From the NCBI GenBank assembly GCA_905221605.1, contig CAJNDS010000235.1:27435-91434 (forward strand): a stretch of DNA of 64,000 nt, written 5' to 3'. Each line of letters opens with the position of its first letter. The stretch's first letter is position 1. A program made the translations under genes and the position numbers. Under the pieces are notes generated by a model. It ran no database searches, was not told where the DNA came from, and saw only the letters and a program-made list of their open reading frames with translations. The stretch comes from Symbiodinium natans (Eukaryota > Sar > Dinophyceae > Suessiales > Symbiodiniaceae). Of the stretch, positions 43,201-49,260 are shown piece by piece.

Positions 43201-45365
43201 TTGGCCGCAGCCTTAGGCTTTGCGTTGGCTTTTGCTTTGCCACCTCCCTTCCCTTTGCCTTTACCTTTCGCAGTGGCAAAGGTTTGGTCACCCTTCTTGG
43301 CCGCGAGAGCTTTTCTGCGAAGCTCCTTGTCGTGGCTGTACGGGCAGGCATCCCCTTTCGGGCAATTCCCATGATCGCGAAAGTGGAAGCAGATCTTCTT
43401 GTCCGCTCCTTTGCCAGCTCCCTTCGACGCAGCAGCAAACGTCTGGTCCGCGCCAGCTCTGGCCGCGGCAGCTGCTCCTTTCGCAGCAGCCTTCGCAGCG
43501 GCCTTGAGACTCTTAATCTCCTTCTGAGCCTCAGCCAGCGCGACCGCCGGGTCCGCGCTCTGCGAACCGGTGGCCGTGTACACAGAGTGGGAAACAGCCC
43601 TGTGCGCTGCTTCTCTCTGCTCGTACTCCAGAACGACCTTGTGGCTCTCCTCCCAAGTCTGCGGTCCTCGCAACCCGCCATCCTTGGGGTCGCCAGGCCA
43701 CAACCTTTTGTCGTTCCGGATCTCCTTTTGGAGATAAGGGGGCATCTTGCGGAGGTACGAGAGATACAACTCTCGAGGGGTCTTCCCAAGACCTACTGCC
43801 TCAAGGTCCGCGATCGAGGCCTCAAACAAAGGCTCGAATTGGTGGCCTGTGAGCTTACCCTTAGCGAGAGAGGCATGCTCACCATCCACGCGGACTTCTC
43901 TTTCCTCCCGCGATTCCCCGAACATCAAGTGCTTGTTCTTGATGCGGTCATACACCGCCTGTGGATCTGAGAGAACCTCTCCCGACTTCCACGCTGCGCG
44001 GTACGCGTTCGTGTACGTCTTCATGCGCGAGCCGCGGCAGCGCCCGCGTAGCGCTAACAGCTTTTCGCGCGCACTCATACCGCGACAGTTGTTGGCCAGC
44101 GCGCAGACGTCCTCGAACTCCTCGTAGAACAGGACAACGTCTCGCGCGTCCGACTTGTCGTCGGTCAGCGTCGGCCACGTGAGGTCAGTTTTGACCGTAG
44201 TTATGGAGCTTTGCCCGCCCCTCTGCGCTAACGCTTCTTTCAGCGCCTCAGTTTGGGCGGCGAGTGCGGCGGCGAGATCGCCCGCCGGGTGTTGGGACCC
44301 GGTCTGCGAACCTCCGCCGTCTGAACCTCGCTTCAGGGCTTCTATCTCCATCTCTAGCGCCGCAAGCTTCGCGCGCAAAGGGGAATCGCCGTCCGTCGCG
44401 CCCAGGACACGGGCCGCGGAAGGACCACCTGCAACCTCAGCAGTGTGCAAACCTCCACGGTCCAATCCTACCCCCAACCCACTTGCAGTCGCAGGCTGTG
44501 GGAGCCCTGGGGAACGCGGCCCCACGGCTTCAACTGGCACATCGGACGGGGAGCTCCAAACCTTCTCTTGGCTCGAGCTTTCTTTTCCCCCTAACGCGAG
44601 GATAAGTTCCCCGATGCATTGGATTTCGCGCTGAATCTCCTCTGCGTCTTCGGGGTCCTCGCCACCGCGCAAAGCCGCGACCGGGAACCTGGTCCGCAGC
44701 CGACGGACCATCTTCGTAGGATGCCAGTCCCCGCCTATCTTGGAGAACTCATCCGCAAGGAGGGTGGCTTTGGTGCTTAAGGCGTCAAGGTCGCTGGAGC
44801 TCACCGTGACTCCATGCGCTTTCAGCGCGAGGACAATCCGCGAAACGCGCGTCAAGTAGTCCGCGACCGGTTCTTGGTCTGGACGGAAAATCGCGCGCAG
44901 CTCCGCCTGCAAGCCCTCTGCGGTGCCTGGCACTGAACCTGCTGTCGACGGCGGACCGGACGGTCCCGCCGGGCGGGACCCTGGTGCCGTAGCAGGGACA
45001 TAGGCAGCACCGGTAGGGACCATGGCCAGCTCCCTAGCCGCGGCGCTGACGTCCACCCGCGGCGGACTGTCGCCTCCAGCGCCCGAGGCCTCAGGGACTA
45101 GCTCGGAGTCCTCTTCTTCTTCCTCTTCATCCTCGTCCTCCTCTTCGGCGTCATGGAGGAACTTCATGACTTTCCGCCAGAGAGCCGCCTCTTGCTCTGG
45201 CGTAGTGCTGACCCCATCCCGCTTGGACAATGGACGGCTGCCAGTCTCCCTACGCCACTTAAGCCAAGCGACGTAGCTCATCCGCTCGGGATAGGGAACG
45301 TCTCCACCCTCGATAGCTTCGAGGAGGGTGACGCCCTCAGCCTGACCTGCAACCTCTGCGGACAT
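33711..45365 (-). CDS. Copy B polyprotein, main part: Gag, protease, RNase H, integrase, permuted RT palm (3884 aa to the frame break)
   Basis: ATG 45365 is the first Met after the leader. Approximate residues: 70-95 acidic; 100-620 Gag-like helical region; 656-680 CCCH finger (CFHFRDHGNCPKGDACPYSH); 732-753 second CCCH finger; 850-1000 protease-like, with LDGCAGANHV in place of the usual D-T/S-G and a later LILGGRALD; 1110-1175 Cys-pair ribbons; 1175-1200 hydrophobic segment; 1370-1475 RT thumb/connection (GKLLGHNIGRDGSSPDEE, FLGCANWLRGYLP); 1500-1645 RNase H (FDEASAADG, CWTDHANLT, GDSFSRNP); 2345-2395 H2C2 finger; 2410-2515 DDE core with D-35-E; 2620-2670 integrase C-terminal domain; 3270-3450 RT fingers/palm with FVDAVSGFNQI and YVDD; from Met 3702 the Tpt1-like domain. 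It polymerises and inserts element DNA, by family role. A frame break follows at about 33714. Confidence 0.9.
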   Translation of the reverse strand: MSAEVAGQAEGVTLLEAIEGGDVPYPERMSYVAWLKWRRETGSRPLSKRDGVSTTPEQEAALWRKVMKFLHDAEEEDEDEEEEEEDSELVPEASGAGGDSPPRVDVSAAARELAMVPTGAAYVPATAPGSRPAGPSGPPSTAGSVPGTAEGLQAELRAIFRPDQEPVADYLTRVSRIVLALKAHGVTVSSSDLDALSTKATLLADEFSKIGGDWHPTKMVRRLRTRFPVAALRGGEDPEDAEEIQREIQCIGELILALGGKESSSQEKVWSSPSDVPVEAVGPRSPGLPQPATASGLGVGLDRGGLHTAEVAGGPSAARVLGATDGDSPLRAKLAALEMEIEALKRGSDGGGSQTGSQHPAGDLAAALAAQTEALKEALAQRGGQSSITTVKTDLTWPTLTDDKSDARDVVLFYEEFEDVCALANNCRGMSAREKLLALRGRCRGSRMKTYTNAYRAAWKSGEVLSDPQAVYDRIKNKHLMFGESREEREVRVDGEHASLAKGKLTGHQFEPLFEASIADLEAVGLGKTPRELYLSYLRKMPPYLQKEIRNDKRLWPGDPKDGGLRGPQTWEESHKVVLEYEQREAAHRAVSHSVYTATGSQSADPAVALAEAQKEIKSLKAAAKAAAKGAAAAARAGADQTFAAASKGAGKGADKKICFHFRDHGNCPKGDACPYSHDKELRRKALAAKKGDQTFATAKGKGKGKGGGKAKANAKPKAAAKGAAKPPGTVCPFFSKNGSCKKGASCDMVHNLTTSGGTPALPANWAPPSGASMSNPFAAFSVQIGSSGVQAGVLGAAGHAAVQQHALPLSKGGRDKFATLDDLPKDWWNLADNEPGGYQYRTVVQVLDRKVECMLDGCAGANHVTEELVVGMMNRAAELGIGTEDPGFPVVRLEKWVHPEYVHGIASGAPVPLKGAAVLRVTLLEGKTADDCRPNTEIFVRCKIAARGTSDWHGLILGGRALDCAGRMGLGFRPGPDFHVLDTLGIRMPRCEDHSRTRKDRAYAFEARLSSLDDASCTEPGGGSRELLRYDGEEPLELSPGDGVLVPVAREAGVSAEGSLSEVVLPVECGVEAVPGLWPTGEGKGFVLLAAQECDHSLQPGEVVAEVRSGLVSTAACGCGAIETVFESEPSPQACADCGVAVASVDHDPCFACGSASRAAASFQGCSSCARSFGRLRTGARIGVLSVLAAVTVLASVWGGSGPVGRPVEEPGVLTCLDHLPSVDSWWEAPGGYASVWGRRPAQKDLGTVAVEKAPYETCLLQRAGEAWRLWDTRDLRVAESVACSDEVPVTERLAVFRTRKGPRWAGWREGSATAGRGASDAVRPADAVDTARCPSYHIVESWDIDKMIEEPPTDYYYEQLAADMRARHPKACPHLLDHLVSLEGFLDKSILFGFSFGISKAEVCVSKGKLLGHNIGRDGSSPDEERCQAVIDFPPLWEKLHIQQFLGCANWLRGYLPVEYGHAAKILGQWQKPGAVFPEGGLGSAATEGCKAFKAIKRMMQNRINLATFDEASAADGSCPLEQIADASGIAVGGSVVQMTRDLSQLKVLMTHSKSLTPAQQNWPPLIQEAFAQLEVKRATRRMFASIRTLCWTDHANLTRAQTSDIGMDPKLVRWVAEILMDGSEIRSLSGRSATLGDSFSRNPKDRDALLAARTKDLEGLSGQLRGFDLDQYLGEGTEGDGPVPWAVGNDAVPEPAGRVQAAAVPMCVVAALPVRVMVVFDYARWKEQDAELTEIRRVFQASLPGVSVAVRGCWGPFEDTDGLASHFDCGAGRLAGTKKIKRIRVDLLTSCAKVLREASGFRPQFLVGLGQGGLVTAVLRWPLVVELTLQARNLQRKEARAVGEAWAGIKAIWAVRPRLWRTQQGHLEVAEACPELKKDFPEPPLRGFGIVGKQALGAEVLRSLRLDAVRSIDDASIRGMLDEPSRPLWDHEGLCICGKRTYLFSRCPACIEKEAVDISVEIAEREEPEPPLEGDLEAHEVGLEVNSVLATLDRTGGLVRVRSSTIQQWAVGFRTTPKDAPVPTAYGMLSGKIWKKSHSMKLSLGSQHKDLSKWGDVKPYWTTWVVREDGAVVAGHNCSPLNVVQGDIVVHWSSVVNWHGHRHVVNEQCEVLWRSNGKEVALDPSFGKLIALVGRVTQVIGWRATGEAASDPRGSTLQASRVLAQFSSSNEGVEGHWTAGAISRGKNANECKLKGRVLAFMGEEHKGPAVVLELVSHSPILCIWDHSSTKVKVEFKGGVPSLSLIAEEDENRREQLAVEARDAANISEFRVTGSLRTAWYEGQRRDPSLAGSIRKPEPPMEISGDGLLEREVTLRTGQTVVVPVVPNGAAGANGVTWRRACYNSVHCGVLGAHRSAEVTVKLLERAVWWPDLEKDVRTWVAKCLACIKGRSRPTKVEARAVKCGAETCWQEVSVDCEGPNREDREGHRYSLTYFDCLSHAVLLEPMRSLTHAEVRRAFVRCVLRSRTIPSLIRSDRGPEFKNALMAELSAMLGTEWRFSAPLRPCELGANERVHQEVQKVLGAVVRQVGASLSEAWSDWLVVAEYVIDNTPGPHGYTPRDLERSWSLALPLEKDVLRDALQFEPISDWARSQFKQFSELAAAVREHWTRSSEARAKLANRHRRTVDLKPGDRVVWNAPRARSEGAGRVPWKPGLTGPWRVLEVKGHRLTLEPVSMESGGTSSARRGPMEAHAEDCILVPADADGAESREPVVFEDDGTGGDGSSRPSLGQQVQGDAKQVEFTLTRRGRDFVLRLGDRIAYRGVGGGPKVCRLGRVTQVDAARAQVGVHRYLPDASGVRVKWRLAFIAEDGALTLSEGTRPAHEAVSVREIISKIDLNRDGVLAAASARKLDKGAYSLQDRTLERASRASTGVLSIREALADLLVAEPRVLQPRASPESGAVESWFRQYFLGGIADVLEVAWGDAVVSDAARRHGYRVVPAFVQGKQAYGIAWNLAAEGHLEAISGAVSRAEPKVLVIGLEGKNVPRAFLQLVVRCAQERTRAGAHVALHLQAQKGEWEPWRLEEWGALFGTLAEPRWPWAFVRADICQFARASGRGNLVESGALWLADFSLESVGLRCSRPDALGAVQHKHVGRAQADYNLIGAAFCASLQDLGLRGAEELCTAAVESFPATAGADSAAAAPQPSPVVPLPDVRSGEDLTPAERAELDKEVDKYAAEKEAFWRTKADAKDWDSVRADLEVYALAGEKVAEDPRRTEAYRDLVWSGLKIEPGPTRPGLTDADIAAVREVVRRKAAGFWVEDTTRTTVKFAHDCIPTGPPVSSQPHSLRGESAQWVDDKLEEECKRGQLIRGSSAWGSAPFPTKEMPSYKRHRKRRLVVDYRRVNARIKRSTYYCRRGSDVLAAAVGSVWYTFVDAVSGFNQIRNTKRAREVLAIVARSGKYLPVGLTFGPINGPDDFNFVVDRAYAPGRGRRLKYTKEWIAYVDDLTVRTGRVIDGQFFTDAQAEGAVREACAKGAVAAPQSASSALEALGVRGAHNTKRANHDAARSDQNHPTRVLMLRMLGLFGCFCVQGGCFWGGPFPRSPVCGQKDFSSFVACSFVPLSRSQCFASRPRGSVQGRSRSLRSLRAQTLRKLPKPPPQRFKCVVEPRVGSPSPRSCLCTAPRCGSRPDRAGATDRSPGPSWSTTRPRCGPCPGRAGAAAYHYCTPAPCSGPCPGRSRARQVFLAHRRSSKAAGLSAAMGGGGSKGRGKSKSPGPKGRKGPPTIDDVQRMLVRCMRHGEAGCRGRFAPGGLYPVDELIEQLGITINQYNQAVAHDANQRKPRLDTSHAGFLRAFQGHSADCGHPMGFMMEGLSETAINDLIYRYGPAMWHGTDLHVVPSLIQNGLIPGGGPGGRLGVHYVLGHCPTQWEDGRRGFRRGSTA
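34960..35545 (-). other. RT fingers/palm with YVDD, encoded after integrase
   Basis: Motifs in order: LEEECKRGQLIRGSSAWGSA, RRLVVDYRRVNARIKRS, TFVDAVSGFNQI (first catalytic Asp), LTFGPINGPDDFNFVVDRAY and AYVDDLTVRTGRV (codons of YVDD at 35025-35036). Family similarity ends about 30 residues after YVDD. In copy A the same region lies at 25165-25745 (YVDD at 25230-25241) and has one additional residue upstream (TTVRKFAHD versus TTVKFAHD). Confidence 0.9.
37370..38325 (-). other. Integrase: H2C2 finger, DDE core, C-terminal domain
   Basis: HCGVLGAHRS then CLACIK form the HHCC zinc-binding module. The core shows VSVDCEGPN, LIRSDRGPEFKN and LGANERVHQEV, giving D, D and E with exactly 35 residues between the last two. 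A basic SH3-like tail with LKPGDRVVWNAP, GPWRVLEVKGHRLTLEP follows. This is the full set expected of a Ty3-type integrase. Confidence 0.92.
40430..41250 (-). other. RT thumb/connection plus RNase H, encoded before integrase
   Basis: The translation reads HLLDHLVSLEGFLDKS, KAEVCVSKGKLLGHNIG, FLGCANWLRGYLP and then a block like Ty3 RNase H ending TDHANLT, PKLVRWVAEIL and GDSFSRNP. In Ty3 elements this follows within about 15 residues of the YxDD motif. Here nothing like fingers or palm precedes it; the preceding ~175 residues (from the membrane segment on) show no RT motif. This is the C-terminal half of RT placed N-terminally. Confidence 0.8.
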
Positions 45366-45371
45366 TGCCGC

Positions 45372-45495
45372 AACACAAGGCGAAAAGCCGCGCCTTGGAT
45401 AGCAGGCCGCAGGCGTGGCACGCGAAGCGCCGCGCCTTGGTTAACAGGCCGCAAGCGTGGCACACAGTCCACGCGTCCAGGTCACGGACCGCGAC
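45372..45495 (-). repeat. Leader with two ~38-bp repeats and a G+C-rich motif
   Basis: On the plus strand, GCCGCGCCTTGG followed by AGCAGGCCGCAGGCGTGGCA is repeated with small changes (GCCGCGCCTTGG, AACAGGCCGCAAGCGTGGCA) about 40 bp later. A copy of the recurrent motif CCAGGTCACGGACCGCG follows. It lies between the 5' LTR and the first ATG. Confidence 0.6.
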
Positions 45496-45548
45496 AGACA
45501 AGCAAAGCAATGCTTGCCCACTCGGGCCGTAGGCACAAGAGCTGTACG

Positions 45549-45569
45549 TTTCCCAGAACAGCCCCCAAT
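45549..45569 (-). promoter_or_regulatory. Candidate primer-binding site
   Basis: Directly after the 5' LTR the minus strand reads AT and then TGGGGGCTGTTCTGG. TGG would pair with a tRNA CCA end. I cannot match the rest to a specific tRNA, so the assignment rests on position only. Confidence 0.35.
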
Positions 45570-45863
45570 TGTGAAGTCGACCAGCACTGGACTTGCACTA
45601 AGCCAATGCAATCACAGCCCGGTCACGCTGTTTTACGACTTCGTGAGTCCAAGCACTTGTGCAGCTACGCCTGAGTGCGTCCGGTCGGACCGCACAGCAA
45701 CCTAGGAGCTACTGTACGACTCTACCGTGCTCAAAGGCACAAGCTCGGTACTTGAGCCAAAATATTGGCATTGTTACGAATTGCAAAACTACACATGCAA
45801 AGGAAAACTACAAGCTGCACTAGCACTAAGCAAGCACTCCATGCATGCTTTGACCTGCTCACA
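45570..45863 (-). repeat. LTR (5' LTR relative to the element)
   Basis: 294 bp with the same ends as the other LTR. As the upstream LTR on the minus strand it should hold the promoter; no TATA box placement can be defended. The Gag-side ATG (45365) lies 205 bp inside the element. Confidence 0.95.
45751..45781 (-). promoter_or_regulatory. Spliced-leader-like sequence in the 5' LTR
   Basis: Same sequence as in the other LTR. If the element RNA starts here, or was trans-spliced here, this would mark the U3/R boundary. The bases after CTCAAG are TACCGAG. Confidence 0.55.
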
Positions 45864-46440
45864 ATATATATTATATATATTATATTATACATAGTATATT
45901 ATACATTATCTATTATATATTATATATTATATATTATCTGTTCTACTAACTATATATATATATATATATATACACTACTAAACATTATATCATGTGTATA
46001 TATAAATATATACACACTTATACTTATATATATATACATATATATAAATATATATATCTATACATATCATAAATATATTTATATTTATATTTTCATATTG
46101 TTGTACATTATATGATATATGTATGTATATGAATAAGTAAGTATAAATATGAATAAATAAATAAATGAATAAATAAATAAATATATATATATATATATAT
46201 ATATCGCATATTGAATATTGTATCTTATATGTCATATATTGCATATCATATGTTGTATATTGTACATTATATACTGCGTATAATGCATAATATGAAGTAT
46301 ATAATATATATATATATACAATATACTATATACATACTATACAATATATAAAATATATAACATTTTTTATTATTACTTAATCTGTTTTTTATTATTCATT
46401 ATATAGTATATTTTATATATTATGTAGTATGTATTATATA
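45864..46440. repeat. AT-rich tract, right half of the retroelement target
   Basis: TATATA, TATTATA and AATAAATA repeats for about 575 bp, beginning directly at the LTR end. It matches the composition of 17944-18743. Confidence 0.9.
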
Positions 46441-46484
46441 TTGTTCTTTGAAGCCATTGGAATGCAAAGAAAATGGAAGTTTTT

Positions 46485-47098
46485 TGCTTAAAACATGTAG
46501 AAGTAGAGTTTTTCCGATGGAAACATAGAGATAATAGAGGATTTCTCATGAAAACGTGAAGACAGTAGACGTTTTCTTGTGGGAGTATGAAAAGATAGAG
46601 GTTTTCCCATTGAAAGATAGAGAAAATAGAAGGTTTTCCAACCACTACCACCACTTCTACGCATCGTGCGAACATTGTTTGCAAATGGGGGGGGCTGCGC
46701 CCCCCCCAACCCCCCCGCTGTTTTTTTTTAACTGTGCAAAGCGTGCTGCAAAGCCAAGTGGGGGGGGTGGGGGGGGGCTGCACCAACCCCAACCCCCCCG
46801 CGTTTTTATCAAGCTGTGCCACTGCACAGCGTGCGTTATGAATCTGGTGGAAGCCAACGGGATACTAAAAAGACCAAAGACAAAGTTACTCTTAAAATAT
46901 CTGGAAATAGAGGTTTTCCGATGGAAACATAGAGATGATAGAGGTTTCCTATGAAAACGTGAAGAAAATAGAGGTTTTCTTGTGGGGATATGAAGAAATA
47001 GAGGTTTTCCTACTAAGAGATCGAGAAAATAGAAGGTTTTCCAACCACTACCACCACCCACTACTACCCATCGTGCGAGCATTGTGTTTGCAAATGGG
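46485..47098. repeat. Direct duplication (~404-bp offset) with ~32-bp internal units
   Basis: The block around TTTCCGATGGAAACATAGAG through AGAAGGTTTTCCAACCACTA occurs at about 46500-46690 and again at about 46900-47095. Inside each copy, a unit of roughly 32 bp (AATAGAGGTTTTCC plus variable ATGGAAACATAGAG-like sequence) recurs four or five times. Each copy ends in CATCGTGCGA, GCAAATGGGG and then a G/C tract. No credible gene. Confidence 0.8.
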
Positions 47099-47252
47099 GG
47101 GGGGGGCGCCCCCCCACCCCCACCCCCCCCCCCCCCCCCCCCCCCCCCACCAACCCAACCCCCCCCCCACCCCCCCCCAACCCCCCCCCCCCAAAACCCC
47201 CCCCCCCCCCCAACCTCCCCCCCCCCCCAACCCCCCACCCCCCCCCCCCTGC
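47092..47252. repeat. Poly-C/poly-G tract
   Basis: About 150 bp of almost pure C with single A interruptions after a G run. The minus strand could form G-quadruplexes. Translations are Pro/Gly-rich artefacts. Homopolymer lengths here are likely unreliable. Confidence 0.9.
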
Positions 47253-47274
47253 TGTATTCCAAGAAGGAAACTGC

Positions 47275-47430
47275 GTTATTTTTTTTTTGATGCTTAATTA
47301 TTTTTTTTTTGATCCCTTGGGGTTATTTTTTTTTTGATGCTTATTTATTTTTTTTTTTGATCCTTCACCCCTATTGTAATCCCTGTTAAGGACTGTTAGT
47401 ATAAGGGGGAACATCCCAAGATTACACGTT
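47275..47430 (+). repeat. Dispersed repeat with T-tract units, copy 2 (inverted relative to copy 1)
   Basis: T-runs with GATGCTTA and GATCC, then TGTAATCCCTGTTAAGGACTG, then TAAGGGGGAACATCCCAAGA. This is the reverse complement of copy 1 at 17555-17725 in the same order. Together the two copies bracket the minisatellite, AT-rich island, retroelement and C-tract. Confidence 0.75.
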
Positions 47431-48840
47431 CATTCATGCAACTGAGCTCCTTTCCGTATCGTCCGTGTCGCCACCTGCCACGCGGAGCCATGCGAAGTTG
47501 ATGCGGGTGCGGTGCAGGTGGAGGATAGCAAGAAGGCGCTGGCAGCATGCGCGGGCCTTCCTGGGCTTGGTGTGCTGAAGGACCAGGTCTGGAGGCTTTG
47601 TAAACGAGTTGCAGGCTGTATGTGTTTTGGCGACGGGCAGGCGAAGGTTCGATGGTTCCCACTTCCTTGAGCCCTGAGCCCAAAAACCCTGCATCCTCGA
47701 CCCCAAAAGCCACGAAGCCCCATACCCTAACCCCTGGCTTCAGGTCCCTGGAATGCTGCGAGCACCTTGTGCTAGAACCCTAAACCCCTGAACCCGAAGA
47801 CCTAAACCCGGCGTACTAAATGCGTACTAACCCTCCAAGGCCAAAAGCTGGAGACATCGATAGGCGGCGCCCTGGTGCAAGAAGTGTTCCACCTCAAGGC
47901 GTGGTGGTCTTTTAGGGTTGAGGGTTGAGAGTTGAGGGACAACTTCCAGCAGGTACTTCCCCTCATTCAGTCGCCCTAGTACCCTTGTATGCGCCTTGTA
48001 CAAGGGCACCCTGCCCAGGAACTACGCCCCCTCAAGCTGTCCTCAAGAAGCCGTTTATCAAGCAGGTTTCAAAGAGAGTAACACAATTTCGGATACTTAC
48101 AACCATGCTTGTAATTATAGCTCACTTATTTTGTAGTAAGTTCCTTAAACACTTTTTTCATCCCTAACCCTAAGCTGCACCCTGATAAACCCCAAACCTT
48201 AAACCCTAAACTGAGTTCTCTGGGTCTTCATCAAAGCGGGTTGATTCGATGTAGGGTTTAGGCTTAGGGTACAAGAGGGCGTTCCCTGAAATTCCCCCCT
48301 CCCCTCAAAACGCAAGCATGCTCGCGTCCTCCTTATATCAACCCCTCAATTGCGGAAGCGCCCTCATATCTGGTCAGTTCTCCAGATTGGTGCCTCTGTT
48401 TCGAGTATGGCCCACTATGTTTAGGGGGCTCCCAAGATGGACCTCATTTAGATTTCTGACCCTGTCGGGCGTTTGGTTGTCGCGCCCTTGGGTGATGGAG
48501 GTTCAGGGCCAGGAATAAGATTGTGGGTAGAGTTCAACTTTGTTCGCTTTTGGCTTTGATTCAGTGCGATTCGGGTGGGGGGCGTATGGTTTGAGGGATG
48601 CCGTAATTCAGCTACACAGGTTTAGGGGGTCTTTCAAGTTTTTTTGGGTCAGGATTCTCAGCAAGGCTGGAGATCGAAAGGGGGGCAGGGACACATCAAC
48701 AAACCCTAAGCCCCAGACCCTTATGCCCTTATGTGGGGGGTTTGGCCGAAAGTTGGGGTACCCTCTTGCGGGGTCCCCCCTTCTAAGGGGATGCTATTCG
48801 ATTTAGGGGGTATAAAAGGGGTACCCCTATCCGGGGAAAT
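47431..48840. other. Non-coding, no supported gene
   Basis: Scattered heptamers only. Short frames on both strands (for example 47396-47713, minus) lack domains. At 48770-48850 there is a GGGGTACCCCTATCCGGGG-type symmetric stretch, possibly another small foldback. Confidence 0.4.
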
Positions 48841-48842
48841 AC

Positions 48843-49260
48843 CCCTAAACCCTAAACCCTAAACCCTAAACCCTAAACCCTAAACCCTAAACCCTAAACC
48901 CTAAACCCTAAACCCTAAACCCTAAACCCAAACCCTAAACCCTAAACCCTAAACCCTAAACCCTAAACCCTAAACCCTAAACCCTAAACCCTAAACCCTC
49001 CTTATGTGGCTTAAAGCTCCGGGTCAGGAGGATGCCAGTGCCGACGTCATCCTTCTCCTCGACCCATCCGGCCAGAACAACTTTGCTGTAAATCAGGCCT
49101 GGAGAACCTTAACCCTAAGCCCTAAACCCTAAGGCCTAAGCCCTAAACCCTAAACCCTAAACCCTCAACTCTAAACCCTAAACCCTAAACCCTAAACCAC
49201 CCTCAAACCCTAAACCCTAAACCCTAAGACCCAAAAGCCCTCAATCCTAAACCCAAAACC
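48843..49260. repeat. CCCTAAA arrays
   Basis: A nearly perfect array of about 22 heptamers at 48843-48998, then about 100 bp of single-copy DNA, then mixed CCCTAAA/CCCTAAG to 49260. Confidence 0.9.

Larger units (their letters stand above)
18744..45863 (-). mobile_element. LTR retrotransposon block (two copies, one gap) of a giant Ty3-like element
   Basis: The block is bounded by 294-bp LTRs that start TGTGA and end TCACA, and is read on the minus strand. Flanking bases allow a 4-bp ATAT target duplication, though in AT repeats this is weak. Copy B (29001-45569) has nearly everything from Gag to the 3' end; copy A (19038-28900) repeats the 3' ~9.9 kb. Position 29001 corresponds to 19197 and position 28900 to 38693. 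A 100-N gap lies between them, so the missing part could hold an LTR and the 5' end of copy A, or the duplication could be a scaffolding artefact. A single element would be about 17.3 kb with a reading frame of about 15.8 kb, very long for the Ty3 class. Near-identical LTRs imply a recent insertion. Confidence 0.9.

Noticed and set aside
45549-45569. Assignment of the primer tRNA
   Set aside because: TGG fits in position, but the remaining bases do not identify a tRNA without a dinoflagellate tRNA set.
47092-47252. Pro-rich or Gly-rich proteins
   Set aside because: Poly-C tract translation with no initiator context or domain.
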